From assembly GCF_022539665.2 (NCBI RefSeq), contig NC_081339.1, positions 8,615,367 to 8,679,366 of the forward strand: a stretch of 64,000 nucleotides of DNA, written 5' to 3'. Below are positions 51,047 through 64,000 of the stretch, one piece after another. The translations under genes were made by a program, and so were the position numbers. Numbering within the stretch: position 1 is the stretch's first letter; every line of letters begins with the position of its first letter. The notes under the pieces are model-generated. The model did not search any database, had not been told where the DNA came from, and worked only from the letters and a program-made list of their open reading frames with translations. This DNA is from Daphnia carinata (Eukaryota > Arthropoda > Branchiopoda > Diplostraca > Daphniidae).

Positions 51047-54000
51047 ATGGCGATGGGAAAGAGTTATAAAATTTGGCACAAAATAAATGGACAGGGACCG
51101 TACAGTGTTTTACTCGAACAACGAAACCGAGACGAAGCCCTCCTCTTTGAATCTCTAGTTATTGCTGGACTGGGTAATCAAATTAATTTTTTTTTCACAC
51201 AAAAGCTAACAAAAAACCCAACAAAATGTGCATATAACTACTAAATATTTGCCAGGTCCTGCTGAGGTTGACGTAGTAAAAAAGTTGTATACAAAACTTT
51301 CTGATGCATATGGATGTCTTGGTGTACTACTAGTAAATACAGGTTTGTCAAATGAACTAGAATAAAAATTGAAAATAATTTTGAACTTTGATACTTCAAT
51401 TTATTTAGGAGAAGGGCCCTTACAATATCTAGTCATGGTTACAGGTTGTGTTTCTGTTGGAAAAATGGGGGAATCAGAAGTGTTTCGAATCAATCAAACA
51501 AGCTTTATACCCTTAAAAGGACCACAGACATTAGAAGAAGAAAGGGTAACTGAGCTTCGGAAGCTGTTTAACTCTGGAACATTCTATTTCCTCTGGTCAT
51601 CTGGTGAAGACCCAATTGATGCTACATTATGCACCCAAAAGCTCCAGCAGAATTGTGGAACAGACAATAGATTCTTCTGGAATAGGTAGATATTCCCTAT
51701 AGGCTGGCTCACTGTGCAATTATAATTTTTAAAATAATCCTCTAAAATTGACAGGCTTTTACACCTACCGTTGCAACATTATGGAATTGACTGTTCCCAC
51801 TGGTTGTTGCGAATTACGTGCGGAAGTGTTGAAATTCGAACCGTTTATGCAGGCCATCGTCAGTTCAAAGCAGCTATCCTTTCACGGCTTAGCTGCGAGC
51901 GAGCTGGGACACGTTTTAATGTACGAGGTGTCAATGACGAAGGCCATGTAGCCAATTTCGTCGAAACGGAGCAGCTCATCTATGGTGACCAAGGCGACGT
52001 TTCGTCTTTCCTACAAACTCGCGGTTCAGTCCCTCTCTTTTGGGAACAACCAGGCGTTCAAGTGGGCTCGCATAAAGTCAGGTTTTCTCGTGGCCCCGAA
52101 GCTTCTGCGCCTGCCTTAGAACGCCACTTACAGCTAATGCAACAGCGATATCATGACACGGCTATCGTAAACCTACTCGGTCTCAATATGGTTGGTGCCA
52201 AAGAAGGCGAAGCCTCTCTTAGTCAACTTTTCCAGTCCGACCAGAAACGTTATTGTGAAACAATGCCTCATATCATGTTCGATTATCATCAAGAGTGTAA
52301 GGGCGGCAATCTCCAGAACCTCGCCAAGTTGAAACAAAGTCTCCAGCCTATATTTGAGCGCCATTCGTTCTTCTTACTCAAGAATCAGCAAGTTGTATCT
52401 CAACAAAAAGGAGTTATCCGAACCAACTGCCTCGACTGTCTCGACCGAACAAACTGGTAAAAATTACAAATTTGAATAGTAATTTTAACGTGACTTCATT
52501 TTTCGAATATTGTTATTAAATTGTCAACAGTGTCCAGACATTCATCGGCCTAGAGATCTTAGCGCTTCAATTGGATGCGCTAGAACCCCAAACGAAACCT
52601 CAGACCTGGACAAGGTTCGAGGAAGTTTTCCGGGCAATGTGGGTGAACAATGGAAACGAAATCAGTAAAATCTACGCTGGAACCGGAGCTATCCAAGTGA
52701 CTGTTTGTGTTATTTGCCTTTAGCTTCTGCTTAACAACCATAGTATTATTTTAACAGGGTGGATCGAAGATTATGGATGGAGCGCGCTCAGCAGCCCGTA
52801 CGATCCAAGTAAGCTGGTGTTTATACCTTTGTTTTTACTATTATTGTATCGAGACTTTTACTGAAAAATCTAAAAATGCCTTTAGAATAACTTACTGGAC
52901 AGCAGCAAGCAGGTAAATGTTTTGTCTTTTTTGTTTAGCTTGAGAGAAACTATCTTTTTCTGTCATAAATAGGAAGCATTCGATCTATTGATTCATGGAG
53001 GTACGGGAAATGAATTCATCTTCGACCTGGCTCGCAGCCTTTTACCACCACATTGGAGTGTTTTGCCTGCTGATATATTGCATGGTTTGTGTTCGCGTTA
53101 TGCGGAATTCACACAACCGTTACCCATTCGTGTTGCCGTTGGGACGTACAACGTCAATGGTGGTCACCATTTCCGTAGTGTTGTTTACAAGGACTCAACT
53201 TTGGCCGACTGGTTGCTTGACAGTCCACATCAGGACTCTGCTGCTGCCAGGTAAAAAAAGAAATCGTTCATTTCATTTCATTCATTTCACAAAATTCGTT
53301 TAAGTAATGTAAAATAATCTTATCAAATTTCTTTTTGTGCAATTTTTTGTCCGTTGCCACGGTGAGTTATTAATGTTTACACCTGAAGCATGTTAAGCAT
53401 TTAAAAATTACGGCATGCAAGGTTTTGGTTTTTATTTTTATATAACTGTTGAAATAATTGTTTATTGTGACTTGTCTTTTTGGGTTTAAATCACCCCACA
53501 GTTTTATTCTTTCTAGTTCATTTCCCTTTTTCTAATTTTTTTTTAAACAGGTCATTGGTATGTCTCAGCGAGGAAGAAGGTTGGCGGTCAGCGGACATCT
53601 ACGCTGTAGGTTTTGAAGAAATCGTGGACTTGAACGCTTCAAATATCATGGCAGCTAGCAGTGAAAACGCCAAAGCCTGGGCAACTGAGCTACAAAAGGT
53701 TTTTATTGAAATGAAATCAACCAATTAGACATTCAGTAATGTGTAAATGATATCGTTCAAGGTGCTTTCTCGGGATCGACCATTCGCTTTACTCACTTAC
53801 GTTCAGCTAGTAGGCGTATGTCTTTACGTTTTCATACGACCCGAATTAGCTCCGTACGTGCGTGATGTGGCCACTGATTCGGTCAAGACGGGCCTGGGTG
53901 GTGCTACGGGAAACAAGGGTGGTGTGGCTGTTCGCTTTGTCCTGCGCAACACATCGTTGTGTTTCGTCTGCAGTCACTTTGCTGCTGGTCAGTCTCAGTG

Positions 54001-55535
54001 GGCTGAGCGCAATGCTGACTATACGGAAATCACCCGACGTATCTGTTTTCCTCACGGAAGGAAAGTGGAACAACATGATTTCGTCTTCTGGTGTGGCGAT
54101 TTCAACTACCGCATTGACCTTGACCGAGATGAGGTAATGCTATTTGATACAACATTATCGCCCTGAAAATGAAAACTTGTTTTCCATGTCTGCCTTATAT
54201 AGGTTAAAGAATACGTCAGTTTACGGGAATGGTCTTCGCTTCTGCAGTATGACCAACTTAAAATTCAACAAGCGCAAGGCAATACATTCGTAAATTACGT
54301 TGAAGGTGAAATCAGCTTTCCGCCAACGTACAAATACGATCTTTTCTCCGACGATTATGACACGAGCGAGAAATGCCGAGCCCCGGCCTGGACAGATCGT
54401 GTACTGTTCCGCAAACGACGTGATCATGGTCAAAACCCAGGACGAATTGCCTATTACGGTCGTGCGGAATTAAAACAGAGTGATCATAGGCCTGTGATGG
54501 CCTTCATAGACATAGAAATTCTTGCTACACGCATAGAAAAAACGCGGTCGGTCTTGGAAGACGTGGTTGGGAGGCTTGGGCCATCGGATGCCACTGTTGT
54601 AGTTCAACTTCTAGGCGACTTGGAACGCGATGATGATCAAACGAGCTGGGCTGATGATGAAATGATTTTGACTTCAATGCTTAGCCGAGTCAACCAGGCA
54701 GCAGGCGATGTTTTGTTAATTCGTTTTGCCCATGAAGGTCTCCTCTTGACCTTTCGCAACGGAACAGCGGCTCTTGCCGCTGTGGCGCTTTCACCTATAC
54801 AGGTCAATTTTTTTTCTGTTTCTTTCCATCACAATTTTTGAATAATCTTTGTTGAAACAGGTGAACCATCTTCGCCTAGGCATCAAACTAAAAACCACTG
54901 ATTGGCCAGCAGCTGTCGCAAGAGACTTCCTTTTAGCAGCTGCTAACACTGTACCTCTGTTCACACCTGAAGGTTCTGTAATACCATTAGAAAATCGTAC
55001 AGTTGATGAAGATATTCGCGTGTTGGCACAATTGGCCAACCAAATTCAAACAAACGATGGTAACAGGAATATTAAACGTCATTCATTTTAGTTTCGTGGT
55101 CTACATTTAAACAATGCTATATCCTTCCGCATAGGCCTATTCAAACCAGCTCCAAGCATACAAACAGGATCCTCACGATCTCCGATGATGCCACGTCCGC
55201 CACCACCGAACAGTTTAGCTCTACAACAACAGCAACAAGCCAAAGAGTGGAACGCCGCCAACAGCGCCCCACCGCCAGTTGAGCCTCCGCCACCAGCCCC
55301 GCCCATTCAAGCTCCCCCACAAGTGTCGCGGCCTCTCCCTCCTGTGCCGGCACGGAATGCATCTCAAACTTCTCTTCCGCCGCCAGGTCCTCCTGCCGTG
55401 CAAATGCGACAAGCGCTGCCTCCCAACGGAGTTGTAACTGCCCCGCAAACCCAGCCAGCCGTCAACATAATGAGGGCTCCTCCGCCGATCCCGGCCAGGA
55501 ATCTTCCACCCGTTCCACCTCGCACGATTAAGTAA
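51047..55535 (+). CDS. Synj: Synaptojanin (Sac1 + inositol 5-phosphatase)
   Basis: Phosphoinositide phosphatase that removes PI(4,5)P2 and PI4P during clathrin uncoating and synaptic vesicle recycling. Thirteen exons: 51047-51173, 51256-51342, 51409-51685, 51755-52456, 52531-52696, 52758-52808, 52886-52912, 52973-53250, 53551-53698, 53762-54133, 54203-54802, 54861-55059, 55135-55535; about 1144 residues with all phases consistent. The N-terminal Sac1 domain has the C-x5-R catalytic motif [10 protein letters not shown] across the exon 4/5 junction. The 5-phosphatase domain starts [11 protein letters not shown] and has [30 protein letters not shown] and [10 protein letters not shown] short RNA-recognition-like region (about 54560-55000) follows. 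The Pro-rich tail ([24 protein letters not shown]) offers SH3 ligands for endophilin or amphiphysin. Convergent with UBXN6. Confidence 0.93.
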
Positions 55536-56074
55536 CTGGGCCATCACTTTACTGCATGCGGTCTTAGTGAGGTTGAAGATATACATTCCTGTACACCGCT
55601 CACGCAATGGTAATAACTCCTTTGTGCATGGCACTTTTTCGTTTGCTTTAGTCTACGTGCTCTGTTGTTCTTTTCAATGTGTTTGTTTATAGAAGTGATC
55701 ATAATACTCCCACCTCAGTTAAAGTTCCATGTTTAATCATAATAATTTATATTTGTCAGCAGAAACTGTTATGCTACACCCCCAGGTGTTGTATACTTTG
55801 TCCTGTGTTTAGATCAACTTAAACGAACGTACGAGCCGGTTGTGTACCCATGTCGAATTCTCGGTTATGTATTGATTACCTAGTCATTATGGATTTAATC
55901 CTTGGATTCCAAAATCCAATTAAAGAATACATCCGTTGTCGCTGTTTAACATCTAATAAAGATTTAGTTATTTCACTATGTAGTAAACAGGAAGCGATGC
56001 AACACAAGGTGACTAATGCAGGAATTTTTGGAAAGTGTACAAGTGTTTCGGTTTTGCGGCAAACGAGTCAACAA

Positions 56075-57685
56075 TCACATGGATTGCATAAGGATCATCA
56101 AATCGTCTTTCAGGTAACCAGAAGATGAAGGAACGGCTGGTGCAAAATGAAAGAGTGCTGACGGGCAGAGTTGAAGATCAAGTAGACTTGGGTTCTGGAC
56201 ATCGGCCGCGTTAGTAACACCAGCTGCTGGTGATACTAAGCTAAATTCTGCAAAAGGTTCTTGGAGGGCTTCGGAGACAAACAGGCGGACGTCTTGCATG
56301 GTTTCATTCACTTTGAACGTGCCTTGTAGCACTGGACCATCAGGAAACTTAACACGGATGAGAGTAAATCTGTATTTTCGTGCTGCAGCCTTCTCGTCAC
56401 GCTCCCTCATGGCCCGCGTCCGTAGCATTAAACCACGTTCTGCCTGCTCAGTTTTCAACTGTTGTTCTCGTTTTATTTCTTCTGCAGTAAGCCAGAAGAA
56501 ATCAGATGGCAATTCAACCCGCTTGGCAGCCTGTGACGGCATCAAAATCTGGAGTCCTCGATCTAACTCAGGGCGTATCGGTTCGGCGCTGATTAAACTA
56601 TCACGTAAATTCTGTGCAAACAATAAACATTCGGTATTAACTTAGGTTTAAAAATTAAACTTTGTGAACTAGATACAGTAATGTATTCGATGTGTTCCGG
56701 TTGCGTATTTGATAAGACCCAGATATCCTCCAATTCTTGCTGGGCATTTTGTACAGATTTCAGTTGAAAGCCGGCTGCTTGCAAAAACTGTTGAACTCCC
56801 TCGAGTTGAGCCACACGTTCTTGGTAAATTTTATTATTGACACGGATTTTGTGATACTTCTCTTCGGTGGGATTCTGAACGACGTTGTCTAGATACCGAA
56901 ACAAAGTCTCGATACATTGCTGAACCTAACGTTGCAAAATACATGTACATAACATAGTTGCCGAAACCTTTATTTTCTTTTGGTAAATATATATATTTTT
57001 ACTTTTACTATTATTCTTATTGTTATTCAAAAAAGAAGCTTATTACCTTATCTACAGGCCTGTTCAAGGTGTGTATAACAAGACATGCAGTCAGTCCTGC
57101 TTCTTCACTTTCTAACTGCTGATAGAGAAATTCCTTGATCAATTTTTCAATCTCCTTTTTCGGGAGTACCTCAGGCCCTAAAAAATTAATGTATATACAG
57201 GTATGCTTTATTATCTACATATTTCAGAATGATTTGGATTACCTACAAGGGGGCACTTGTAATAAACCCCACTGACAGCAAATTCATCTGCTGGTAGAAA
57301 TTTTTGAGTTTTATCAGACAGTGTCAGTTCTCGGATAGGGGCATCCTGTTTCTCTAGTTCTAATTCTTTTAATGCTTGGGCTCGTATTATTGCTGCAGAT
57401 CTTTGCTGAGGGGTGGGATCTTTTTTCTTTTCAAGACGTGCTAATGCTGCAGCAGCAGCCTGTTGTTGTGCTGCACTAGTTGAAGCCTCTGAACGAGACT
57501 GTGATTGGGCACTTCTGTTTACTGTTGGTGGCTGAACTGGTTCATTAAGTCTATGTCCTTCTCCTGAATAGTCAACATTCTTCTTTAATTTTTTATTCAC
57601 ATAAAAAATACAACACAATCTTACCTGCTAGTTTAAACTTTGTATCAGCTTTCTTCTTTTCAAAGAACTTCTTGATCTTGTCCAT
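56075..57685 (-). CDS. UBXN6: UBX domain-containing protein 6 (p97 cofactor)
   Basis: Cofactor of the p97/VCP AAA ATPase in endolysosomal sorting and ER quality control. Five exons on minus: 57685-57625, 57563-57243, about 57180-57047, about 56927-56679, about 56612-56075. The start MDKIKKFFEKKKADTKFKLAG matches the N-terminal VIM-like motif. Then come an Ala-rich segment with AAAALARLEKKK, the GVYYKCPLVG block, a PUB domain (about residues 150-270, RYLDNVVQNPTEEKYHKIR and an EGVQQFLQAAGF core), the linker ELPSDFFWLTAEEIKREQ and a C-terminal UBX domain (TLIRVKFPDGPVLQGTF). Overall length is close to human (441). The ATG lies only 9 nt after the stop of the upstream membrane-protein ORF on the same strand. 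The 3' end faces synaptojanin about 540 bp away. Confidence 0.9.
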
Positions 57686-57694
57686 TATGATTTT

Positions 57695-58108
57695 CTACCA
57701 GCGTGGTGTGTGTTCAGCTGGAAGTTTGAGCTCTGACACTGCTGTCTTTAGCTGTTCACTTGATATTTCATAGAGACTTGGTTTCAGAAACCTCTGTGTT
57801 ATTCGTTCACTATAAATTTTCCATGCAACACAGATAGCCAATATGTGGATGGCTAGTATGCAAAAAAATACTTGCAGTAGTTTAATTTGGAAGTCTGAGA
57901 ATGCCAAATCAAAAATATTGATTAACGTTTCTGAAAAACTGATCAACAGTAGGAAAATGGATTTAAGAAAATGATCTCCGTATTGAACCAATACTTCAAT
58001 CAGGTGAATGACGGAAGTGACAAAAACGTAAATCAGATTAACAAAATACTCGACGAAGAGCTCGACCCACAAAGTAGACTGTTGATCACCAAAAGATTTT
58101 TCATCCAC
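57695..58108 (-). CDS. Exon of a small multi-pass membrane protein, unrecognised
   Basis: Open frame of about 137 codons on minus after an acceptor (TTTTTAG at about 58109), ending TAG at 57695. The frame contains no internal Met, so at least one 5' exon is missing from my model. A nearby ATG reading MSYYNSFLDDAAK (about 58191-58153) is a candidate start but does not join in phase with a plausible donor. Three hydrophobic stretches (LFVEYFVNLIYVFV, FLKSIFLLLISF, LLQVFFCILAIHILAICVAW) suggest a membrane protein with a cytosolic charged tail. I do not recognise the family. The stop is 9 nt before the UBXN6 start, so both may be read from one transcript or share control. Confidence 0.5.
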   Translation of the reverse strand: MDEKSFGDQQSTLWVELFVEYFVNLIYVFVTSVIHLIEVLVQYGDHFLKSIFLLLISFSETLINIFDLAFSDFQIKLLQVFFCILAIHILAICVAWKIYSERITQRFLKPSLYEISSEQLKTAVSELKLPAEHTPRW

Positions 58109-59251
58109 CTAAAAAGTGGGCAATTCAGAGAAAATTAATAGTACTCTACATTTTAGCAGCATCATCAAGGAAAGAGTTATAGTACGACATGATTTTAACG
58201 AAGGAAAGAATTACCATGCTACGAAAACTGAAGAACTGATTTCTCGATCGATACCAGAAATGACATCTACTCCGCTACTGAATGATATTGCCTTTGGTTT
58301 TCAAAACACGAATCAGCGATCCAACTTGTTGTTTAGCAGTTCCGCTTCGTACCGTTACAACCGTGTCCAAGCAAACCAAAATTTAACTTGGAATAAAGTG
58401 TGCTATAATAATGATATTAACGAAAATTTCGCTTAGGCAACTTCTTTTACGTCTGTGCCTTATTCACTGGTATGAGTTTAGCTTTACGAGAACTGGAAAC
58501 ATGAAGCGTTATCTGGGGATTATCCCAACTACTAAATAAAAATAGCAGATGCCAGTTTCAGGAAATATGCTTGCATCTGAAGAAATCAAAGTGATCTTAA
58601 TGTCAAAATGCTAAAGTTCTTATAAATAAGCTTTAGTCCAAGCTCAGTGTGAATAATTTGCAAACAATCATTGCTCTTTCGATTCTTCCAAAATGAGGAA
58701 GGATTGAAGAAGTCGATTAATTCATTAATATTGTATTCAGGTAACCGTACTTCATCCAAGGTTATAAACTTACCTTTAGGCGCTAATCTACCTAGAAGTT
58801 GCCAACTATTACGCTTTGAAATTAATTCATCGTTTGCTTTTGCAATTTCATTTTACCTTTAGTAGACTTTATCTATGCCGAAAGCTCAAATATTATATAA
58901 TTGAAAAAGTAGAAAATATATATGAAATATCGATCGTTTTCCAAACGGCCTTGGATGTTTGACCAATCGAGTTTTAGAAGGGTGGGTTTCCGTTTAAAAA
59001 GCCACCCTTGGCCCTCTAGCGTCATTGTTCAAATTTTAAATTCGACTAGAAGACCGACAAATGTTCTCTGACTTTTAAACAAGGAACATCGTTCCCGTTG
59101 ACAATTCCAGTCTCAGTAGACTTGCTCATTGTATTTTTTGCCATAACTAAGTATAACATTGATCATTTCTTACATTATCGATTTTTGCATCAATTCTAAA
59201 TTTATCATTGTATTTACAAGGATTAAATTTAGACAAATTCCCTTGTTAGCA
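58109..59251. other. Region between membrane-protein exon and Aurora kinase
   Basis: Probably holds the missing 5' exon(s) of the minus-strand membrane protein and the Aurora promoter. An 8-bp inverted repeat (AAGGGTGG/CCACCCTT, about 58979-59010) lies upstream of the kinase. Nothing else recognised. Confidence 0.35.
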
Positions 59252-60615
59252 ATGGATACCAAACAACCGTTAAGGGACTTGCAAATCGTGACCAAGCCTC
59301 TGACGACTGCCCCATTAGCAAAAACGGATGTCAAACTTGAGAATGAAAGATCAAAACCTAAGTATGTGTAATTACATTACTAGTTAAAGTATTCTTGATT
59401 TTGTATGTTCATTTTTGGTGTGTCCTCTTCAATTATGCTAATGCAGGTGGACTTTGGAAAATTTTGAAATTGGCCGTCCCTTGGGTAAGGGCAAATTTGG
59501 AAATGTGTACCTAGCCAGGGAGAAAAAGTCTAAGTTTGTGGTAGCACTTAAAGTATTATTCAAGTCACAGCTTCAGAAGAGTCACCTAGAACACCAGCTT
59601 CGCAGAGAAATTGAAATCCAGTCACATTTAAGGTATTATAAATTCAGTAGATGTGAGAGTGAATAATTAGATTTTTTTTTTTACAGGCATCCAAACATTT
59701 TGAGGATGTATGGTTACTTTTTTGATGAAACCAGAGTCTACTTGATTTTAGAGTATGCATCAAAAGGTGAAATGTATAAATTCCTGATGGCACAGCCTCT
59801 TCAGCGCTTTGAGGAACCTACGTAAGCTTTGGTCCTAGCAAAAGATTAAATATAACAGACTACTAATTATCTCAATGTTAGGGTTGCAAATTATATGGCT
59901 CAGTTAGCTGATGCTTTGATGTATTGTCATGCACGCAAGGTAATTCATCGGGATATTAAACCTGAGAACTTGCTGCTGGGAGCAAGCGGAGACGTCAAAA
60001 TTGCAGATTTTGGATGGTCTGTGCATGCTCCATCTTCACGGTAGGAATTTCTAGCTTTGTTGCAAATATACTACTACTTGTTTCCCTAATATACTACCTT
60101 TTGTAGACGCACTACAATGTGTGGAACGCTTGACTACTTGGCCCCGGAAATGGTTGAGGGTCGATCTCATGACGAAAGAGTAGATTTGTGGACCTTGGGT
60201 ATTTTGTGCTATGAATTTCTAGTGGGTAAGCCACCTTTTGAGGAGGAGAAAACCGAACTTACTTACAAGAGAATTTGCAGGTATTCCATTTTTGCTAATT
60301 TTTTATAATGTATTTTAATATATTTACGGTTTATTCAGTGTTGATTTGCGCTTTCCTGCACACGTGACGAATGGCGCCCGTGACATTATCAGCAAATTGC
60401 TTAAATATCAACCCGAGGAACGCCTAGATTTAAAGAGCATTGTTCATCATGAATGGGTCCAACAGCATTTGACGTCCGACGTAAAATCAAAGTATGTAAA
60501 CTATTTGCCTATTAACTCTACTTATAAATGGCTCCCCGTCATCCCAAAAAAATATTTTGAATTTTATAGATTGCCTTACTTCCAGTCCCACGACAAAATT
60601 AAAACAGAAGTGTAA
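59252..60615 (+). CDS. Aurora-type mitotic serine/threonine kinase
   Basis: Mitotic kinase acting at centrosomes, spindle or chromosomes. Exons 59252-59361, 59447-59632, 59687-59821, 59882-60040, 60107-60280, 60339-60491, 60570-60615 give 320 residues, about the size of Aurora B (344) rather than Aurora A (403). N-terminus of about 37 residues, then the catalytic domain: Gly loop [13 protein letters not shown]-type Lys in [29 protein letters not shown] and activation loop [15 protein letters not shown] with the phosphorylatable Thr. Aurora kinases usually have YLPPEM; here the first Pro is Ala. [15 protein letters not shown] is typical of the family. Features of A and B are mixed, so the class is not fixed. 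The last intron (60492-60569) is 78 bp and open in frame. AATAAA lies near 60747. Confidence 0.9.
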
Positions 60616-62319
60616 ATATATTGATTGCATTTTAAGCGGTTTTATTCTTCCACTGTCCTGTCTCCGTGTGTAGATGTCTTCTCTATAGTTCCTGTTGTAT
60701 CATAATTTTATCAAATTTCTTATCTGTACGATTTTCGACATAGGCAAATAAAATAGACGCCTGTCTTTCATTATGCCTGGCACGTTACATGTACAGACCG
60801 TGAACTGAGTTTAGGGGACTTTACGTCTCTGGATTTTGCTACAGGCATCACACTAGTCATTGGTATAAGTTGGGACCAAATTTACAAAAAGTAATTTTTT
60901 AACACAATACCTTTAAAACTATTTGTATCTACGCGTCATTTGGACAAGCGAGCTTCGAAACCCAAGAATGAGAGATTGTGAAACATGAAAGAATTTGAAT
61001 AGTCACCTAATCTGTAATTGCATGATAAGTTTACTAGTTTCCTATCAGATGATAATCAAAATATTTAAGCACAGATAACGAGAAGATTGATTCTAAATAT
61101 TTGTGTCGTTGCAGAGTGGTAATTTGAATCAGGCGCGAGTAAGAAGAAAACCACCATTTCGTTATATATGCTATCAATAGGCGGCGTTTTACAGCCACAA
61201 CAACAGAAACGTACTGGCAAACCTCTTTGACCGTGCTTGACATTCTTAAGTGTCGCTCATCCTCGGTGGGTGAATGTTTATCTACACGATATTGTCCCGA
61301 AATGTAAGTGGAAACCTGTAGAGTAGTTCTAAACTATTGCGTCTTGCACTGTGTTATCAAGAAGCAGTTTGCAACGTAGTACGTGGTTGTTTAATGAGTC
61401 TGATGACTACCCATACTTCGACCCAGTTTCATGGATAGCAGTGTATAGGGACGGGAGACCTCGAGACTGGCGTACCTGACTACACATTCAACCACTATCG
61501 TTTTTTCTCCTTTGTTTTGTTATTTAGTTTTTAGTTTTGCCACATAAAGAAAGAAACCTTGTTCTTGATAATCATTTTTTAGTTTGCCCTGAGGAAAGAT
61601 TTTTTTTTTAGCACAATAATTGTGTTTAAACATTTTGTTAAAATAGATACTCTGAATGTAAGGAATTTGTATGAAAATTTTATTTCAAACATCTAAAACC
61701 ACAAAAACTAAATTTTGAAGTTCAGCATCCTTTTGTCCAAAAATTATAGACTACAGATGAACTGTAAAACATCAATTTGATACTAGCTGTATTTCTGTCT
61801 AAGGCATTCTGGATGTCATTGTTGACATTATTTGTAAGTATTTTATGAAAATATTGGTTGACTAGCTGTAAAAGTATGTTTAATAGATGTGGAGAAACAT
61901 AGAAGTATAAAATCTTAGCAGAGGCAAAACATAAATTCAAAAACCTTATTAATTGAAAGTATTGTAAAGTTAACCTTGACTCTAATATGTACTGGTCAGC
62001 CCAGTGAAAATGTGCGTCAATATTAAACCAAAAAAAAAAAAAAAAAGAAATCCAAGATTAGTTTTCCCGACTTTCCCATTGGGATATGTAACATATCGCA
62101 TTACTCTCAAAATTGCGGCGAGCCTCGAAACCGGTTGTTGGCTTTTCATGCGGTGGTTGTGGACATGAGCTACGGCCCAACCATTGTCTACTCCCCGAAG
62201 GTATATTGAAGTTTCAACGTGTGATCTCTTTTCTATTCACTTTTTAGGGCATTGAGCGCGGTGGTGGTCGATAGTTCGATGTAGTACTTGGATTCTGAAT
62301 TTATAGGACCTGACAAATA
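60616..62319. other. Intergenic
   Basis: AT-rich sequence containing the Aurora 3' UTR, poly-A/T tracts (about 62028-62045) and the upstream region of CaMKK. No gene recognised. Confidence 0.45.

Positions 62320-64000
<1,681 letters not shown>

Noticed and set aside
55088-55634. Minus-strand Gly/Trp/Arg-rich ORFs opposite the synaptojanin tail
   Set aside because: Shadow of the Pro-rich coding tail.
58116-58436. 106-residue plus-strand ORF downstream of the membrane-protein exon
   Set aside because: Low-information composition, overlaps the probable 5' region of the minus-strand gene, no domain.

Overview
The window reads as nuclear DNA of a branchiopod crustacean, most likely a water flea (Daphnia-like). 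Support: compact multi-exon genes with introns mostly of 60-100 bp, GT-AG splicing, AATAAA poly(A) signals, arthropod gene families (chymotrypsin-like digestive proteases, a sulfonylurea-receptor-type ABC transporter, a relic of a Tyr/Thr/Pro-rich repeat protein) and ordinary animal housekeeping and signalling genes. The organism assignment is inference from gene content, not a database match.

Layout. (1) 1-9180: a tandem array of chymotrypsin-like serine protease genes on +, in units of about 4.6 kb. Copies 1 and 2 carry a Thr/Pro/Lys-rich, mucin-like insert inside the catalytic domain. Copy 2 has lost catalytic His and Ser. Both copies have a one-base reading-phase defect. Copy 3 is a 5' relic. 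(2) 9500-13555: trichoplein (TCHP, -) and a RILP-like Rab/JIP adaptor (+), head to head. (3) 14857-23607: SLC6 transporter (complete), mitochondrial 3-oxoacyl-ACP synthase OXSM (complete), and the first part of a sulfonylurea-receptor-like ABCC gene, broken off at 23608. (4) 23608-36660: an accessory mosaic. It is bounded by two copies of a 0.7 kb repeat (here called R) and holds an intact intronless gene for a protein with two tandem HEPN-like domains, decayed vinculin and CTTNBP2-like fragments joined near a third R fragment, a disrupted MYND-finger gene containing a perfect 24-bp hairpin, an OLA1 3' relic and other scraps. (5) 36660-48722: a second, nearly identical copy of the SLC6-OXSM-SUR block. 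Its SLC6 copy is 5'-truncated, its OXSM copy has a 68-bp deletion, and its SUR gene is complete (1889 codons by my exon model). (6) 51047-60615: synaptojanin (+), UBXN6 (-), a small membrane-protein exon directly upstream of UBXN6 (-), and an Aurora-type kinase (+). (7) 62320-64000: CaMKK (+), cut by the window end.

The two SLC6-OXSM-SUR copies complement each other: the left one has the intact 5' genes and the right one the intact 3' gene. This fits a recent segmental duplication with R at both joins, but also uncollapsed haplotypes in the assembly. The most novel-looking item is the tandem-HEPN protein at 24981-25949, an intact ORF among decayed neighbours. Exon coordinates come from reading splice sites and phases by eye and may be off by a base or two.
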